Origin: FEB-35 sp050263095
GTDB lineage: Bacteria > Desulfobacterota > Deferrimicrobia > Deferrimicrobiales > Deferrimicrobiaceae
Reading direction: 5' to 3'
Length of the DNA: 28,169 nucleotides
Assembly: GCA_050263095.1 (NCBI GenBank)
Contig: JBLNEW010000008.1
Span: forward strand, 1-28,169
Part shown: in pieces, positions 14,106 through 22,340 of the stretch
Layout of the letters: each line of letters begins with the position of its first letter
Numbering within the stretch: position 1 is the first letter of the stretch
Made by a program: the position numbers and the translations under genes
The notes under the pieces: model-generated
What the model was told of the DNA's origin: nothing
What the model saw: the letters and a program-made list of their open reading frames with translations, nothing else
The model's database searches: none

Positions 14106-16673
14106 TCAATGGATTTCCCCCCAGTTTTTCCCGCGGCTCATGGAAACCGTCAGGGGGACCGAAAGGGACGCTGCCTCCACCATCGCATCGCGCACGATCC
14201 CTTCGGTATCGCCGGCTTCCGCCTCCGGGGCCTCGGCGATCAGCTCGTCGTGCACCTGGAGGACAAGCCGGGCTTCCATCTTCCTGCCCCGGAACTCCCG
14301 GTCGATCCGGATCATCGCGATTTTTATGATGTCCGCGGCGCTTCCCTGTATGGGCGCGTTGATCGCCATGCGCTCGGCCGCCTCGCGCAAAACCTTGTTC
14401 CGGGAGTTTATGTCCCGTATGTAACGCCGCCGCCCCAGGATGGTCCGCACGTAGCCGTCCTTCCGCGCCTGCTCCTTGACCCGCTCGATGTATTCCCCCA
14501 CGCCTGGATAGCGGCTGAAATACTGGTCGATGTGCTGCTTCGCCTCCCGCGCGCCGATCCCCAGCTCACGGGAGAGGCCGAACGGGCTCATCCCGTACAG
14601 GATCCCGAAGTTGATCACCTTCGCGCGCCTGCGAAGCTCCGGGGTGACTTCCGATGGGGAGACGCCGAAGACTCCGCACGCCGTGGCCGTGTGGATATCC
14701 TCCCCTTTCATGAACCCGCGCAAAAGCTCCCGGTCGCCGCTCAAATGCGCCAGGAGGCGCAGCTCCACCTGCGAGTAGTCGGCGCCCACGAACAGGAAAC
14801 CCGGATCCGCGACGAATCCCGAACGGATGCGCACGCCGAGCTCGGTCCGGATCGGTATGTTCTGCAGGTTGGGATCGGACGACGAGAGGCGCCCGGTCGC
14901 CGCCTGGGTCTGGTTGAGCGTCGTGTGGATCCGCCCGTCCCGGGAGTCGACCATACCCGGCAGGACGTCCACGTAAGTGGACTTTATCTTGGCGAGCGTC
15001 CTGTATTCGAGCACCAGGCCCGGGATCTCGTGGGCGCTTTTCAACTGCTCCAGCACCTCGACGTCCGTCGAGTACCCGGTCTTCGTCCTTTTGACCGGAG
15101 GCAGGCCGAGCTTCTCGAATAGAAGGAACGAGAGCTGCTTGGGAGAGTTTACGTTGAAGCCGGTCCCCGCGATCCGTGCCACCTTCTCCTCGATTTCGCG
15201 CGTCCCCAAGGCCAGCTCGTCCGACAGCTTCCGGAATACCTCCGGATCGATCCGTATCCCTGCCTCCTCCATGCGGTAAAGCACAGGCAGCAAGGGCATG
15301 TCGACTTCGCTGAAGATAGGCGCGAGTCCGGCCTCGGACAGCTTCGCATCGAGAACCAGCCCCAGCGACATCAGCCCTTCGGCGTCCCCGGCGGCGCGGT
15401 CTTCCGGCGAGTCATTCCCGGCCGCGCCCACCGCGGCGGGAAGGTGCCTCGCAAACAGCTTGGCGAGCGTCGGAGTGCCGTCGTCCGGGTCCAGCAGGTA
15501 GCCCGCGACCTGCAGGTCGAAGATCGCAAAGGAAGGTTCGGGAAGGCCTCCGTGGTTCCTGAAGAACGACTTGCCGTCGAAGAGGAAGACCCTGCCGCCC
15601 GACTTCGCGAGCCGCCGCAGGACGCCCGGCACGGAAGCGTCCGGGAAAACGAAGGTCCCGCCGCCCGCCGCGCAGACGGCGGCGTATCCCTCCCTTCCGG
15701 AGACGATCGCCGCCGCGGACGGTCCATCCTTCGAGGCCACGGCAAGGATGTCCTCCGGCTTTTCCGCGAGGTTCCATTTCCGTGGGATGGACCGGGACGG
15801 GCCCTGAAGCGGCAGCGCCGGCTCCGCGTCCAGCCCCAGTTCCTCCAGCAGCTTCCTGAATCCGAGCTTCCTGAACAGGGACGATATCCTGGCGTTCGCC
15901 ATCGGGCGTGGAGCGAGGTCCTCCAGGGTCTCTTCGATCGGAATGCGCCGGTCGATCGTCACAAGCGTCCGGCACAGCCTCGCGGTCTCCGCGTTCCTCC
16001 CGATCTTCTCCCTGCGGCTCCCTTTAAGGCTGTCGACGCGCGCCAGAAGCCCTTCAAGCGAGCCGAACTCCCGGATCAGCTCCGCGGCGGTTTTCTCACC
16101 GATGCCGGGGACGCCGGGAACGTTGTCGGAGGGGTCGCCGGAGAGCGCGAGAAGGTCCGCCACCTGCGCCGGCTCCACGCCGAAGGTCTCCCGGACCTCT
16201 TCCTCCCCTACCGTCCTTTCCTTGAGCCCGTCCCGAACCCTCACGCCTTTCGACACCAGCTGGTAGAGGTCCTTGTCGGAGGATATGATTACGACCTCGA
16301 CGCCCTTCTCCTCGGCCATCCTCGAAAGCGTCCCGATGATGTCGTCAGCCTCGGCGCCGGGAACCTGTATCCTGTGGATTCCCAGCGCGTCGATCACCTC
16401 CATCACCAGGGGAATCTGAACGGCAAGGTCCTCGGGGACCGAAAGGCGCGTCGCCTTGTAGGCGGGGAACAGGTCGTGGCGCGGCGTGGGCTCCCGGCTG
16501 TCGAAAACGGCGGCGATCCCCGCGGGCCGGTCCTCCTTGAGGATCTTCAGCAGGATCCTCGCCACCCCGAGGATCGCATTTGTCGGGGTGCCGTCGGGCG
16601 CGGACAGCCGCGGGACCCCGTAAAAGGTGCGGTAGAGGACGTTATGCCCGTCGATCAGATAGAGGGGCGTCAT
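14106..16673 (-). CDS. polA: DNA polymerase I
   Basis: The protein is 855 residues. The 5'-3' exonuclease domain (about 1-285) retains its acidic residues in LIDGHN, GAEADDIIG, SSDKDLYQL and GDPSDNVPG, with the helix-hairpin-helix GVPGIGEKTA. The polymerase domain has motif A DYSQVELR with D632, motif B RRRAKVINFGILYG (681-694) and motif C QVHDE (806-810). The middle domain (about 300-445) has the size of a 3'-5' exonuclease but not its key residues: there is no DxE where exo I should be. Proofreading is therefore probably absent, as in Taq-type enzymes. The ATG at 16673 gives the normal N-terminus MTPLYLIDGHN; it overlaps the RDD gene by 32 bases. Confidence 0.95.
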   Translation of the reverse strand: MTPLYLIDGHNVLYRTFYGVPRLSAPDGTPTNAILGVARILLKILKEDRPAGIAAVFDSREPTPRHDLFPAYKATRLSVPEDLAVQIPLVMEVIDALGIHRIQVPGAEADDIIGTLSRMAEEKGVEVVIISSDKDLYQLVSKGVRVRDGLKERTVGEEEVRETFGVEPAQVADLLALSGDPSDNVPGVPGIGEKTAAELIREFGSLEGLLARVDSLKGSRREKIGRNAETARLCRTLVTIDRRIPIEETLEDLAPRPMANARISSLFRKLGFRKLLEELGLDAEPALPLQGPSRSIPRKWNLAEKPEDILAVASKDGPSAAAIVSGREGYAAVCAAGGGTFVFPDASVPGVLRRLAKSGGRVFLFDGKSFFRNHGGLPEPSFAIFDLQVAGYLLDPDDGTPTLAKLFARHLPAAVGAAGNDSPEDRAAGDAEGLMSLGLVLDAKLSEAGLAPIFSEVDMPLLPVLYRMEEAGIRIDPEVFRKLSDELALGTREIEEKVARIAGTGFNVNSPKQLSFLLFEKLGLPPVKRTKTGYSTDVEVLEQLKSAHEIPGLVLEYRTLAKIKSTYVDVLPGMVDSRDGRIHTTLNQTQAATGRLSSSDPNLQNIPIRTELGVRIRSGFVADPGFLFVGADYSQVELRLLAHLSGDRELLRGFMKGEDIHTATACGVFGVSPSEVTPELRRRAKVINFGILYGMSPFGLSRELGIGAREAKQHIDQYFSRYPGVGEYIERVKEQARKDGYVRTILGRRRYIRDINSRNKVLREAAERMAINAPIQGSAADIIKIAMIRIDREFRGRKMEARLVLQVHDELIAEAPEAEAGDTEGIVRDAMVEAASLSVPLTVSMSRGKNWGEIH

Positions 16674-17127
16674 CGGCAGCCTGACGGCATTCCACCACGA
16701 GCGTTTCGGCGAGGGTGTCGCCCGCCCGCTGCCCGTCGGCGTCGTAGAAGCCGAGGTAGGTCTCGATGAGGAGGACGGCCAGGCCGATGGTGTAGGCAAG
16801 GAACGGGCCGGCGACCGGTATGAGGTAGAACAGGAAAGGCACAGCCACCGTCAGGTTGCGCAGCAGCGAGGACTGGAAATCCATGCCGTCCCGGTCGACG
16901 CGGACGACTTTCAGGCCGGTCAGCCGCTTGCCCGCGCTTTGCCCTCCGGGGAAGCCGTCGCACAGGAGGATATAGAAGAGGGAGGCGAACGCACCAGCAG
17001 CGCCAGGGACGTGCCACAGCGACATGGCGATGATGAGGTCGGCCGCCTTGGCCACCAGCCGCGAAAGATAACGGGCCCGGCGCGCGTCCTTGAAGAACTC
17101 CCTCTGTTCCTGCCACCGGAAGCCCAT
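16642..17127 (-). CDS. RDD-family membrane protein
   Basis: The 161-residue protein has an N-terminal Arg-rich segment followed by ARYLSRLVAKAADLII, where R and D fit the RDD signature, and a GKRLTGLKVVRVD loop typical of the family. About three membrane segments are visible. RDD proteins are poorly characterised; a few are implicated in ion exchange or act as accessory membrane proteins. The ATG at 17127 sits 9 bases after AAGGG; a TTG at 17136 overlapping the upstream stop is possible. It overlaps polA downstream and abuts the DUF4177 gene upstream. Confidence 0.8.
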   Translation of the reverse strand: MGFRWQEQREFFKDARRARYLSRLVAKAADLIIAMSLWHVPGAAGAFASLFYILLCDGFPGGQSAGKRLTGLKVVRVDRDGMDFQSSLLRNLTVAVPFLFYLIPVAGPFLAYTIGLAVLLIETYLGFYDADGQRAGDTLAETLVVECRQAADDAPLSDRRA

Positions 17128-17132
17128 CGACG

Positions 17133-17348
17133 TCAACCCTTGGCCGGCGCGTCGCCGCGCACCAGGAAGACGAACGCCATCGTCGGACGCCGGTTTCCCG
17201 GCTGGGTCACGAAATGTATCGACTCGAACCGGTAGCCTTCCTCGGTCCAGCGGTTAAGCGCCGCCTCGATCGCCTGGTCGGTGACGTCGGCCAGTTCAAC
17301 CACCTTGTAGGCGCTCCTGCTCCCGGTTTCCCCGGCCATTGCGGTCAT
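17133..17348 (-). CDS. DUF4177-type small protein
   Basis: The product is 71 residues. It contains YKVVELADVTDQAIEAALNRW followed by EEGYRFESIHF and a final FVFLVRG strand, which is the DUF4177 pattern of a strand, a helix and two strands. No function is established. The ATG at 17348 overlaps the hemB stop in an ATGA arrangement, so it is translationally coupled; an internal ATG at 17339 is possible. The stop overlaps the beginning of the RDD gene. Confidence 0.8.
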   Translation of the reverse strand: MTAMAGETGSRSAYKVVELADVTDQAIEAALNRWTEEGYRFESIHFVTQPGNRRPTMAFVFLVRGDAPAKG

Positions 17349-18322
17349 CTGGACAGGATCCTCGCCGCTTCCTTGGCCGAATAGGTAAGGATGAGATCCG
17401 CCCCCGCGCGCTTGATGCCCGTCAGCACCTCCATCGTCACGCGCTCCCCGTCTATCCATCCCAGTTTCGCGCCCGCCTTGATCAGCGAGTATTCCCCGCT
17501 GACGTTGTACGCCGCCACGGGAAGGTCGAACTCGTCGCGGACGCGCCGGATGATGTCCAGGTAGGCCAGGGCCGGCTTGACCATGACGATGTCCGCCCCC
17601 TCCTGGACGTCCAGCGCGACTTCTCGGAGCGCCTCCCGGGCGTTCGGCGGATCCATCTGGTACGACCGGCGGTCGCCGGACCTGGGCGTGCTGCCGGCGG
17701 CGTCGCGGAACGGGCCGTAGAAGCCGGAAGCGTATTTGGCGGCATAGGACATTATCGGGATCCCATGGAATCCTTCCCTGTCCAGCCCCTCCCGGATGGC
17801 AGCAACGCGCCCGTCCATCATGTCGGACGGCGCCACCATGTCCGCGCCTGCACGGGCGTGGCTTTGCGCGCTTTCCGCCAGGATGGCGAGCGTGGCGTCG
17901 TTGTCCACGTCCCCGTCGCCGGTGAGGATCCCGCAATGCCCGTGGTCGGTGTATTCGCAGAAGCATACGTCGGTGATGACCAGGATCCCCGGGACGGCGT
18001 CCTTGATCGCGCGGACCGCCGTCTGGACGATCCCGTCGTCGGAGCAGGCGTCGGAGCCCAGCGGATCCTTCTTCGCCGGGATGCCGAACAGAAGCACCGC
18101 CGGGATCCCCAGCGATCGGACCTCCTTCACTTCCTTGACGAGGTTCTCGACGCTCAGCTGGAAGACGCCGGGCATCGACGGGACCTCCCTTCGGATCCTC
18201 CTGCCGGCGGCGGCGAAGAGCGGATAGATAAGGTCGTCGACCGAAAGCGCCGTCTCCCGGACCATCCTGCGGAACAGCTCGTTTTTCCTCAGGCGCCGCG
18301 GGCGGTATTCGGGGAAGTTCAT
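17345..18322 (-). CDS. hemB: Porphobilinogen synthase (delta-aminolevulinate dehydratase)
   Basis: The protein is 325 residues, normal for HemB. It condenses two 5-aminolevulinate molecules to porphobilinogen. The catalytic lysines fall in SYAAKYAS (K196) and MVKPAL (K249), and the zinc-type cysteines are present in DVCFCEYTDHGHC (C120, C122, C130), so this is a zinc-dependent rather than purely magnesium enzyme. The start overlaps the hemD stop by four bases (ATGA). Together with hemA, hemC and hemD upstream it covers glutamyl-tRNA to uroporphyrinogen III except for the aminomutase step, since hemL is not in the window. Confidence 0.97.
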   Translation of the reverse strand: MNFPEYRPRRLRKNELFRRMVRETALSVDDLIYPLFAAAGRRIRREVPSMPGVFQLSVENLVKEVKEVRSLGIPAVLLFGIPAKKDPLGSDACSDDGIVQTAVRAIKDAVPGILVITDVCFCEYTDHGHCGILTGDGDVDNDATLAILAESAQSHARAGADMVAPSDMMDGRVAAIREGLDREGFHGIPIMSYAAKYASGFYGPFRDAAGSTPRSGDRRSYQMDPPNAREALREVALDVQEGADIVMVKPALAYLDIIRRVRDEFDLPVAAYNVSGEYSLIKAGAKLGWIDGERVTMEVLTGIKRAGADLILTYSAKEAARILSR

Positions 18323-19113
18323 CGTCTCGATCCTCCGTCGCCGGGTTGGGAAGCGAGGCGGGCGGCGATCGCCTCCACCATCCCGTCCAGCGTATATTTT
18401 TCGGGCATGATGTCCACCGCAAATTTCCTTTCGGCGACTGCCCGGGCCGTCACTTCGCCGATTACCGCGATCCTGCTTGCGGAGAGCACCTTGGCCGCGG
18501 GAGCCTCCCCGAGAAGGAGGAAAAAGTTGCGGAACGCGGACGGCGAGGCGAACGTGCAGACGTCGGGAGGTTTTTCCACGATGTCGCGCGCCGCGCGATC
18601 GTCCCGATCCGGAAGCCCGTTCCGGTATGCGACCACCGTCACGACGCTCCCCCCTCCGCGGACGATCTCCTCGGTAAGCGACTCGCGCCCCTCCTGGGCG
18701 CGGGGAAGGAGGAACCTCTTTCCGGAGAATCCCCGCAGCCGGAGCGCATCCGCCAGCCCTTCCGCCGTATGCCGCTCGGCCGTAAGATCCGCGCGGAATC
18801 CCAGCCTGTGCAGCTCCCGGGAAGTGCCGGGCCCGACGCTTGCCACCCTCACGCCTTGCGGCGGCCCGCCGATGCCCATTTGCGCAGCCCGCGCGCAGAA
18901 GAATTTCGCCGCGTTGGCGCTGGCGAACAGGATCCAGTCGAAGGAGGACAGGCGCTCCAGGGCCGCGTCCAGCGGACCGGGATCGTCTGGGGGGACCAGC
19001 CGAACCGTCGGGAAAATGACGGGGATACCTCCACGCATTCGTATCAGCGCGGCGAATTCCTCCGCCTGGCCTTCGCCGCGGGTGACCAGGACCCTTTTCC
19101 CGAGCATCGACAT
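18319..19113 (-). CDS. hemD: Uroporphyrinogen-III synthase
   Basis: The 264-residue protein shows the HemD two-lobe pattern: KRVLVTR at the N-terminus, a WILFASANA segment (the usual WxxFTSxxA), VGPGTSREL near 92-100, and a C-terminal half with TFASPSAFRNF and IAVIGEVTARA. It closes and inverts ring D of hydroxymethylbilane. Sequence identity in this family is low; the assignment rests on these short motifs and on position between hemC and hemB. The ATG at 19113 is used; an in-frame ATG at 19107 is an alternative. Confidence 0.92.
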   Translation of the reverse strand: MSMLGKRVLVTRGEGQAEEFAALIRMRGGIPVIFPTVRLVPPDDPGPLDAALERLSSFDWILFASANAAKFFCARAAQMGIGGPPQGVRVASVGPGTSRELHRLGFRADLTAERHTAEGLADALRLRGFSGKRFLLPRAQEGRESLTEEIVRGGGSVVTVVAYRNGLPDRDDRAARDIVEKPPDVCTFASPSAFRNFFLLLGEAPAAKVLSASRIAVIGEVTARAVAERKFAVDIMPEKYTLDGMVEAIAARLASQPGDGGSRR

Positions 19114-19134
19114 CGCCCGAAGCCCGGCCCCCGC

Positions 19135-20073
19135 CTACTTACCGGCGGCCCGGTACACTTCGTCCAGGATTTCCTTCGCGCCCCGCGCAAGGAGCTGCTC
19201 CGCGAGCTTCACTCCCAGCGCCTCGGGGTCGGCGACGGCGCCGCGAGCGCTCCCGCGCACGATTTCCGATCCGTCGGGACGGCCCACCATCCCGTCGATC
19301 TCGATCGAATCCCCGTTCGTCCTTCCGTACGCGGCGATCGGAACCTGGCAGCCCCCCTCGAGCCGCTTGAGGAACCCGCGCTCCGCGCGCACGGAGAGCG
19401 AGGTGTCGCGGTCGTCCAGGAACGACACGGCGTTGCGCGTCTCCGCGTCCTCCCGCCGAATCTCTATTCCAAGCGCTCCCTGCCCGATGGCGGGAAGGGA
19501 AACCTCCTCGGGGAGCACCTGGGTGATCCTGCCCTCCCAGCCCAGCCGCCGCAAGCCCGCAGCGGCCAGGATTATCGCGTCGAACTTCCCCTCTTCCATC
19601 TTCCGGATCCGGGTGTCCAGGTTCCCCCGGTTGTCGAGCACGACCAGGTCCGGGCGGATGCCCAGCAGCTGCGTCTGGCGGCGCAGGGAGCTCGTGCCCA
19701 CGCGCGCCCCCTTCGGAAGGTCCTCGAACCGCTTCACCTTGTCGGAAATGAACGCGTCCCGCGGATCCTCGCGTTTCGTGATGGCGACTATTTCCAGCGC
19801 CGGAGGCAGGTCGGTGGGGACGTCCTTCATGGAATGGACCGCGAGGTCTATGCGCCCCGACAGCAGCGCCTCCTCTATCTCCTTGACGAAAAGGCCCTTG
19901 CCGCCCACGCGCGCGAGCGGGACGTCCAGGATCATGTCGCCGGTGGTCTTGATCTTGACGATCTCCACCTTGCCGCCGGTCATGCGCTCCACCTCGAACT
20001 GAACGAACTCGGCCTGCCAGAGGGCGAGCTTGCTCCCCCGGCTGCCCATGCGGATGATCCCATCCCTGCCCAA
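19135..20073 (-). CDS. hemC: Hydroxymethylbilane synthase (porphobilinogen deaminase)
   Basis: The protein is 312 residues. It polymerises four porphobilinogens using a dipyrromethane cofactor attached to C242 in LEGGCQVPIAAYG. Other hallmarks are GSRGSKLALWQA, the VHSMKDVPTDLP loop and GTSSLRRQ for substrate-carboxylate binding. The TTG at 20073 is taken as the start because AAGGAGGG lies just upstream, at the end of hemA; the first ATG (20049) would still leave GSRGS but has no ribosome site. Only one base separates it from the hemA stop. Confidence 0.96.
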   Translation of the reverse strand: MGRDGIIRMGSRGSKLALWQAEFVQFEVERMTGGKVEIVKIKTTGDMILDVPLARVGGKGLFVKEIEEALLSGRIDLAVHSMKDVPTDLPPALEIVAITKREDPRDAFISDKVKRFEDLPKGARVGTSSLRRQTQLLGIRPDLVVLDNRGNLDTRIRKMEEGKFDAIILAAAGLRRLGWEGRITQVLPEEVSLPAIGQGALGIEIRREDAETRNAVSFLDDRDTSLSVRAERGFLKRLEGGCQVPIAAYGRTNGDSIEIDGMVGRPDGSEIVRGSARGAVADPEALGVKLAEQLLARGAKEILDEVYRAAGK

Positions 20074-20074
20074 T

Positions 20075-21400
20075 CTACCCTCCTTCTTTCCCGTTCTGCG
20101 GATCGGGGGCGGGCGGCTGGTTCCCGCCGTTCTCCGGAAGGTCGAACAGCTCCCTGACCGTGGCCACCAGTTCGGTCACGTCGCGGCCGTCGACGTCTTT
20201 TTTGAGGGCCGAGATCGGAGGGTGCAGCACCTTGTTCAGGATCGCCGACGCCAGGGATTCCACCACCTTCTTCGTCTTGGCGTCCTCGGCGCCCAGAATT
20301 GCGATCGCCTTTGCCACCTCCGCGTTCTTTACCTCCTCGAACTTCCTGCGCAGCATGACGATGGTGGGCGTCACCTGCTGGGACTCCAGCCACCGGAAGA
20401 AGCTGCGCACTTCGCCGGCCACGATCTCCTCCGCGCGTGCCGCCTCCTTCTGGCGCTCCTCCAGGTTCGTCTCGATCACGTTGTTCAGGTCGTCGATGTC
20501 GTAGACGTAGACGTTGTCGATCTGGTTGGCGTCCGGGTCGATGTCCCTGGGCACGGCCATGTCGATGAAGAACATGGGCCGGTTCTTCCGGATGCGTATG
20601 ACGTCCTCCACGTCCTCCTTCTTCAGTATGAAATGCGGCGCCCCCGTCGACGAGAGGATGATGTCCGCGGTCTTGAGGTGGACGCCCAGCTCGTCGAACC
20701 GGACCGGCGTCCCGTTGAACTCCTCCGCCAGCTTCACGGCTCGCTCGAAGGTCCGGTTCGTGACCATGATGCCCTTGACCCCCGCCGAAAGGAGGTGGCG
20801 CGCCGCCAGCTCGCACATCTCCCCCGCCCCTATCAGCATGACGGTCTTGTCCTTGAGGCTTCCGAAGATCTTCTTGGCGAGCTCGACCGCGGCGTAGGAA
20901 ACCGACACCGCAGAGCTTGCCACCTTCGTCTCGGTGCGGACCCTCTTGGCGACGGAGAAAGCCTTGGTATAGAACTTGTCCAGGATCGGTCCGATCGTGC
21001 GGAACTCGGCGGCGAACCCGTAGGCGTCCTTGACCTGTCCCAGGATCTGCGGTTCGCCAAGCACCATGGAGTCGAGGCTGGAGGACACGCGGAAAAGATG
21101 CTTCACCGCCGCTTCGCCGTCGTAGTGGTAAAGGAAGCCGTTCAGCTCGTCGCCCGGGATGCCGTGATAGGAGGCGAGGTACTCCTTGACGGCCGTCACC
21201 CCCTTGTAGGAATCCCCCCCCGCCAGCACGCATACCTCGACCCGGTTGCAGGTGGACAGGATGATCCCCTCGGCTATCTCCTCGAGCTCCACGAGCCCCC
21301 GGAGCGCCCGTCCGATCGAGTCGGCCGGGAAGGCGAGCCGCTCGCGCACCTCGACCGGAGCGGTGCGGTGGTTCAGGCCCACTATGACGATGCTGCTCAT
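20075..21400 (-). CDS. hemA: Glutamyl-tRNA reductase
   Basis: The protein is 441 residues. It reduces glutamyl-tRNA to glutamate semialdehyde with NADPH, the first committed step of tetrapyrrole synthesis by the C5 route. The catalytic cysteine is C51 in STCNRVE; the LGEPQILGQVK segment is at 114-124; the NADP-binding motif is MLIGAGEM; and the dimerisation helices are C-terminal. The ATG at 21400 follows AAGGA. It lies 24 bases after ccsA, an order common in delta-type bacteria. The last 20 residues are a Pro/Asn/Gly-rich tail. Confidence 0.97.
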   Translation of the reverse strand: MSSIVIVGLNHRTAPVEVRERLAFPADSIGRALRGLVELEEIAEGIILSTCNRVEVCVLAGGDSYKGVTAVKEYLASYHGIPGDELNGFLYHYDGEAAVKHLFRVSSSLDSMVLGEPQILGQVKDAYGFAAEFRTIGPILDKFYTKAFSVAKRVRTETKVASSAVSVSYAAVELAKKIFGSLKDKTVMLIGAGEMCELAARHLLSAGVKGIMVTNRTFERAVKLAEEFNGTPVRFDELGVHLKTADIILSSTGAPHFILKKEDVEDVIRIRKNRPMFFIDMAVPRDIDPDANQIDNVYVYDIDDLNNVIETNLEERQKEAARAEEIVAGEVRSFFRWLESQQVTPTIVMLRRKFEEVKNAEVAKAIAILGAEDAKTKKVVESLASAILNKVLHPPISALKKDVDGRDVTELVATVRELFDLPENGGNQPPAPDPQNGKEGG

Positions 21401-21424
21401 CGGAAGTCCTTCAAGACCCTTCCC

Positions 21425-22252
21425 TCACCCGGAGAGGCTGGTGTAGGAGTGAAGGCCGGGCAGGAGCAGGTTGACGCCGAGGAAGGTGAACAGGATGGCG
21501 CAGAATCCCACGATGGCCAGGATAGCCGCCTTCCGCCCGCGCCATCCGACCGTCAACCGCCCGTGCAGCAGGGCCGCGTAAAGGAGCCATGTGATAAGGG
21601 ACCACGTCTCCTTCGGGTCCCAGCTCCAGTAGGACCCCCAGGCGTACTCGGCCCATATGGAGCCCGTGATTATACCCAGCGTCAACAGCGGGAATCCCAC
21701 GGTGAGGCACCTGTAGTTGATCTCGTCCAGCACGTCGAGGGAGGGGAGGCGCTTGAAGATCGCCCCGAGCCGCTTCCGCTTGACCTCCTTCTCCTGCAGG
21801 AGGTACATGATCCCGGCACCGAAAGCCACGGCGAAGACCGCGTCGCCGATGAAAAGGAGCATGACGTGGATCGGGAGCCAGTACGAGTTGAGGGCGGGCG
21901 CAAGCCTCGCGACATCCCCCGACTGGAACGCCGAAAAGATGCTGAACGCGAACGCCAGCGGGGCTATGAAGGACCCCAGGATGCGAAGCTTGTAGCGCAG
22001 CTCCGTGACCAGGAACACCGCCACGATCGCCATGGCGAAGAACGACAGCGACTCGAAGAGGTTGGTTATTGGAGTGTAGCCCGCAGCGAAATATCTCGCC
22101 ACGAAGCCGACCGCGTGGAGGGCGACCCCGATAAGGAGGAACATCCTCCCCAGCTTCGCGCTCTTTTCCTTGAGCGTGACGATGAAATACAGGTAAAGGA
22201 GGGCGCCGACCAGGTAGAAGGCGGTCGTTACCTTCAGCAGGGCGATGTGCAT
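21425..22252 (-). CDS. ccsA: Cytochrome c biogenesis protein, CcsA/ResC family
   Basis: The 275-residue protein has about eight membrane segments and the WWD haem-handling motif WGSYWSWDPKE at 205-215. Conserved histidines (H46, H129, H230, H268) sit at or near membrane edges as expected for haem ligands. With a CcsB/ResB partner, not in this window, it exports haem and attaches it to apocytochromes c (system II). It heads the hem block, linking haem synthesis to its use. There is no Shine-Dalgarno before the ATG; TAGAAT ends 6 bases upstream, so the message may be leaderless. Confidence 0.92.
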   Translation of the reverse strand: MHIALLKVTTAFYLVGALLYLYFIVTLKEKSAKLGRMFLLIGVALHAVGFVARYFAAGYTPITNLFESLSFFAMAIVAVFLVTELRYKLRILGSFIAPLAFAFSIFSAFQSGDVARLAPALNSYWLPIHVMLLFIGDAVFAVAFGAGIMYLLQEKEVKRKRLGAIFKRLPSLDVLDEINYRCLTVGFPLLTLGIITGSIWAEYAWGSYWSWDPKETWSLITWLLYAALLHGRLTVGWRGRKAAILAIVGFCAILFTFLGVNLLLPGLHSYTSLSG

Positions 22253-22258
22253 CCGGAT

Positions 22259-22334
22259 ATTCTAAACCACGGGACATCCCCGGAACAAGAACAACTCCGG
22301 GCCGGTCGACCCCCCCGCCGGCGCATGCTACGAT
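22259..22334. promoter_or_regulatory. Divergent -10 elements of ccsA and the ABC receptor gene
   Basis: On the minus strand TAGAAT (22264-22259) lies 6 bases before the ccsA ATG, with a weak TTGTTC -35 around 22283-22288. On the plus strand TG-C-TACGAT (22326-22334), an extended -10 form, lies 6 bases before the GTG at 22341. Neither gene has a Shine-Dalgarno. Both would give transcripts starting at or next to the start codon. Confidence 0.35.
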
Positions 22335-22340
22335 GGGCGC

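Noticed and set aside
13452..15122. 556-codon plus-strand frame antisense to polA and the sigma gene
   Set aside because: Overlaps the polymerase motifs of polA completely; no start signal and no recognisable family.
16674..16799. 42-residue N-terminal extension of polA
   Set aside because: The extension is Ser/Pro-rich, lies within the RDD gene, and the normal PolA N-terminus begins at the ATG at 16673.
17339..20002. 887-codon open frame antisense to hemB, hemD and hemC
   Set aside because: Same reason: complete, motif-bearing hem genes occupy the other strand, and the frame has Ser/Arg/Pro-rich composition typical of shadows.
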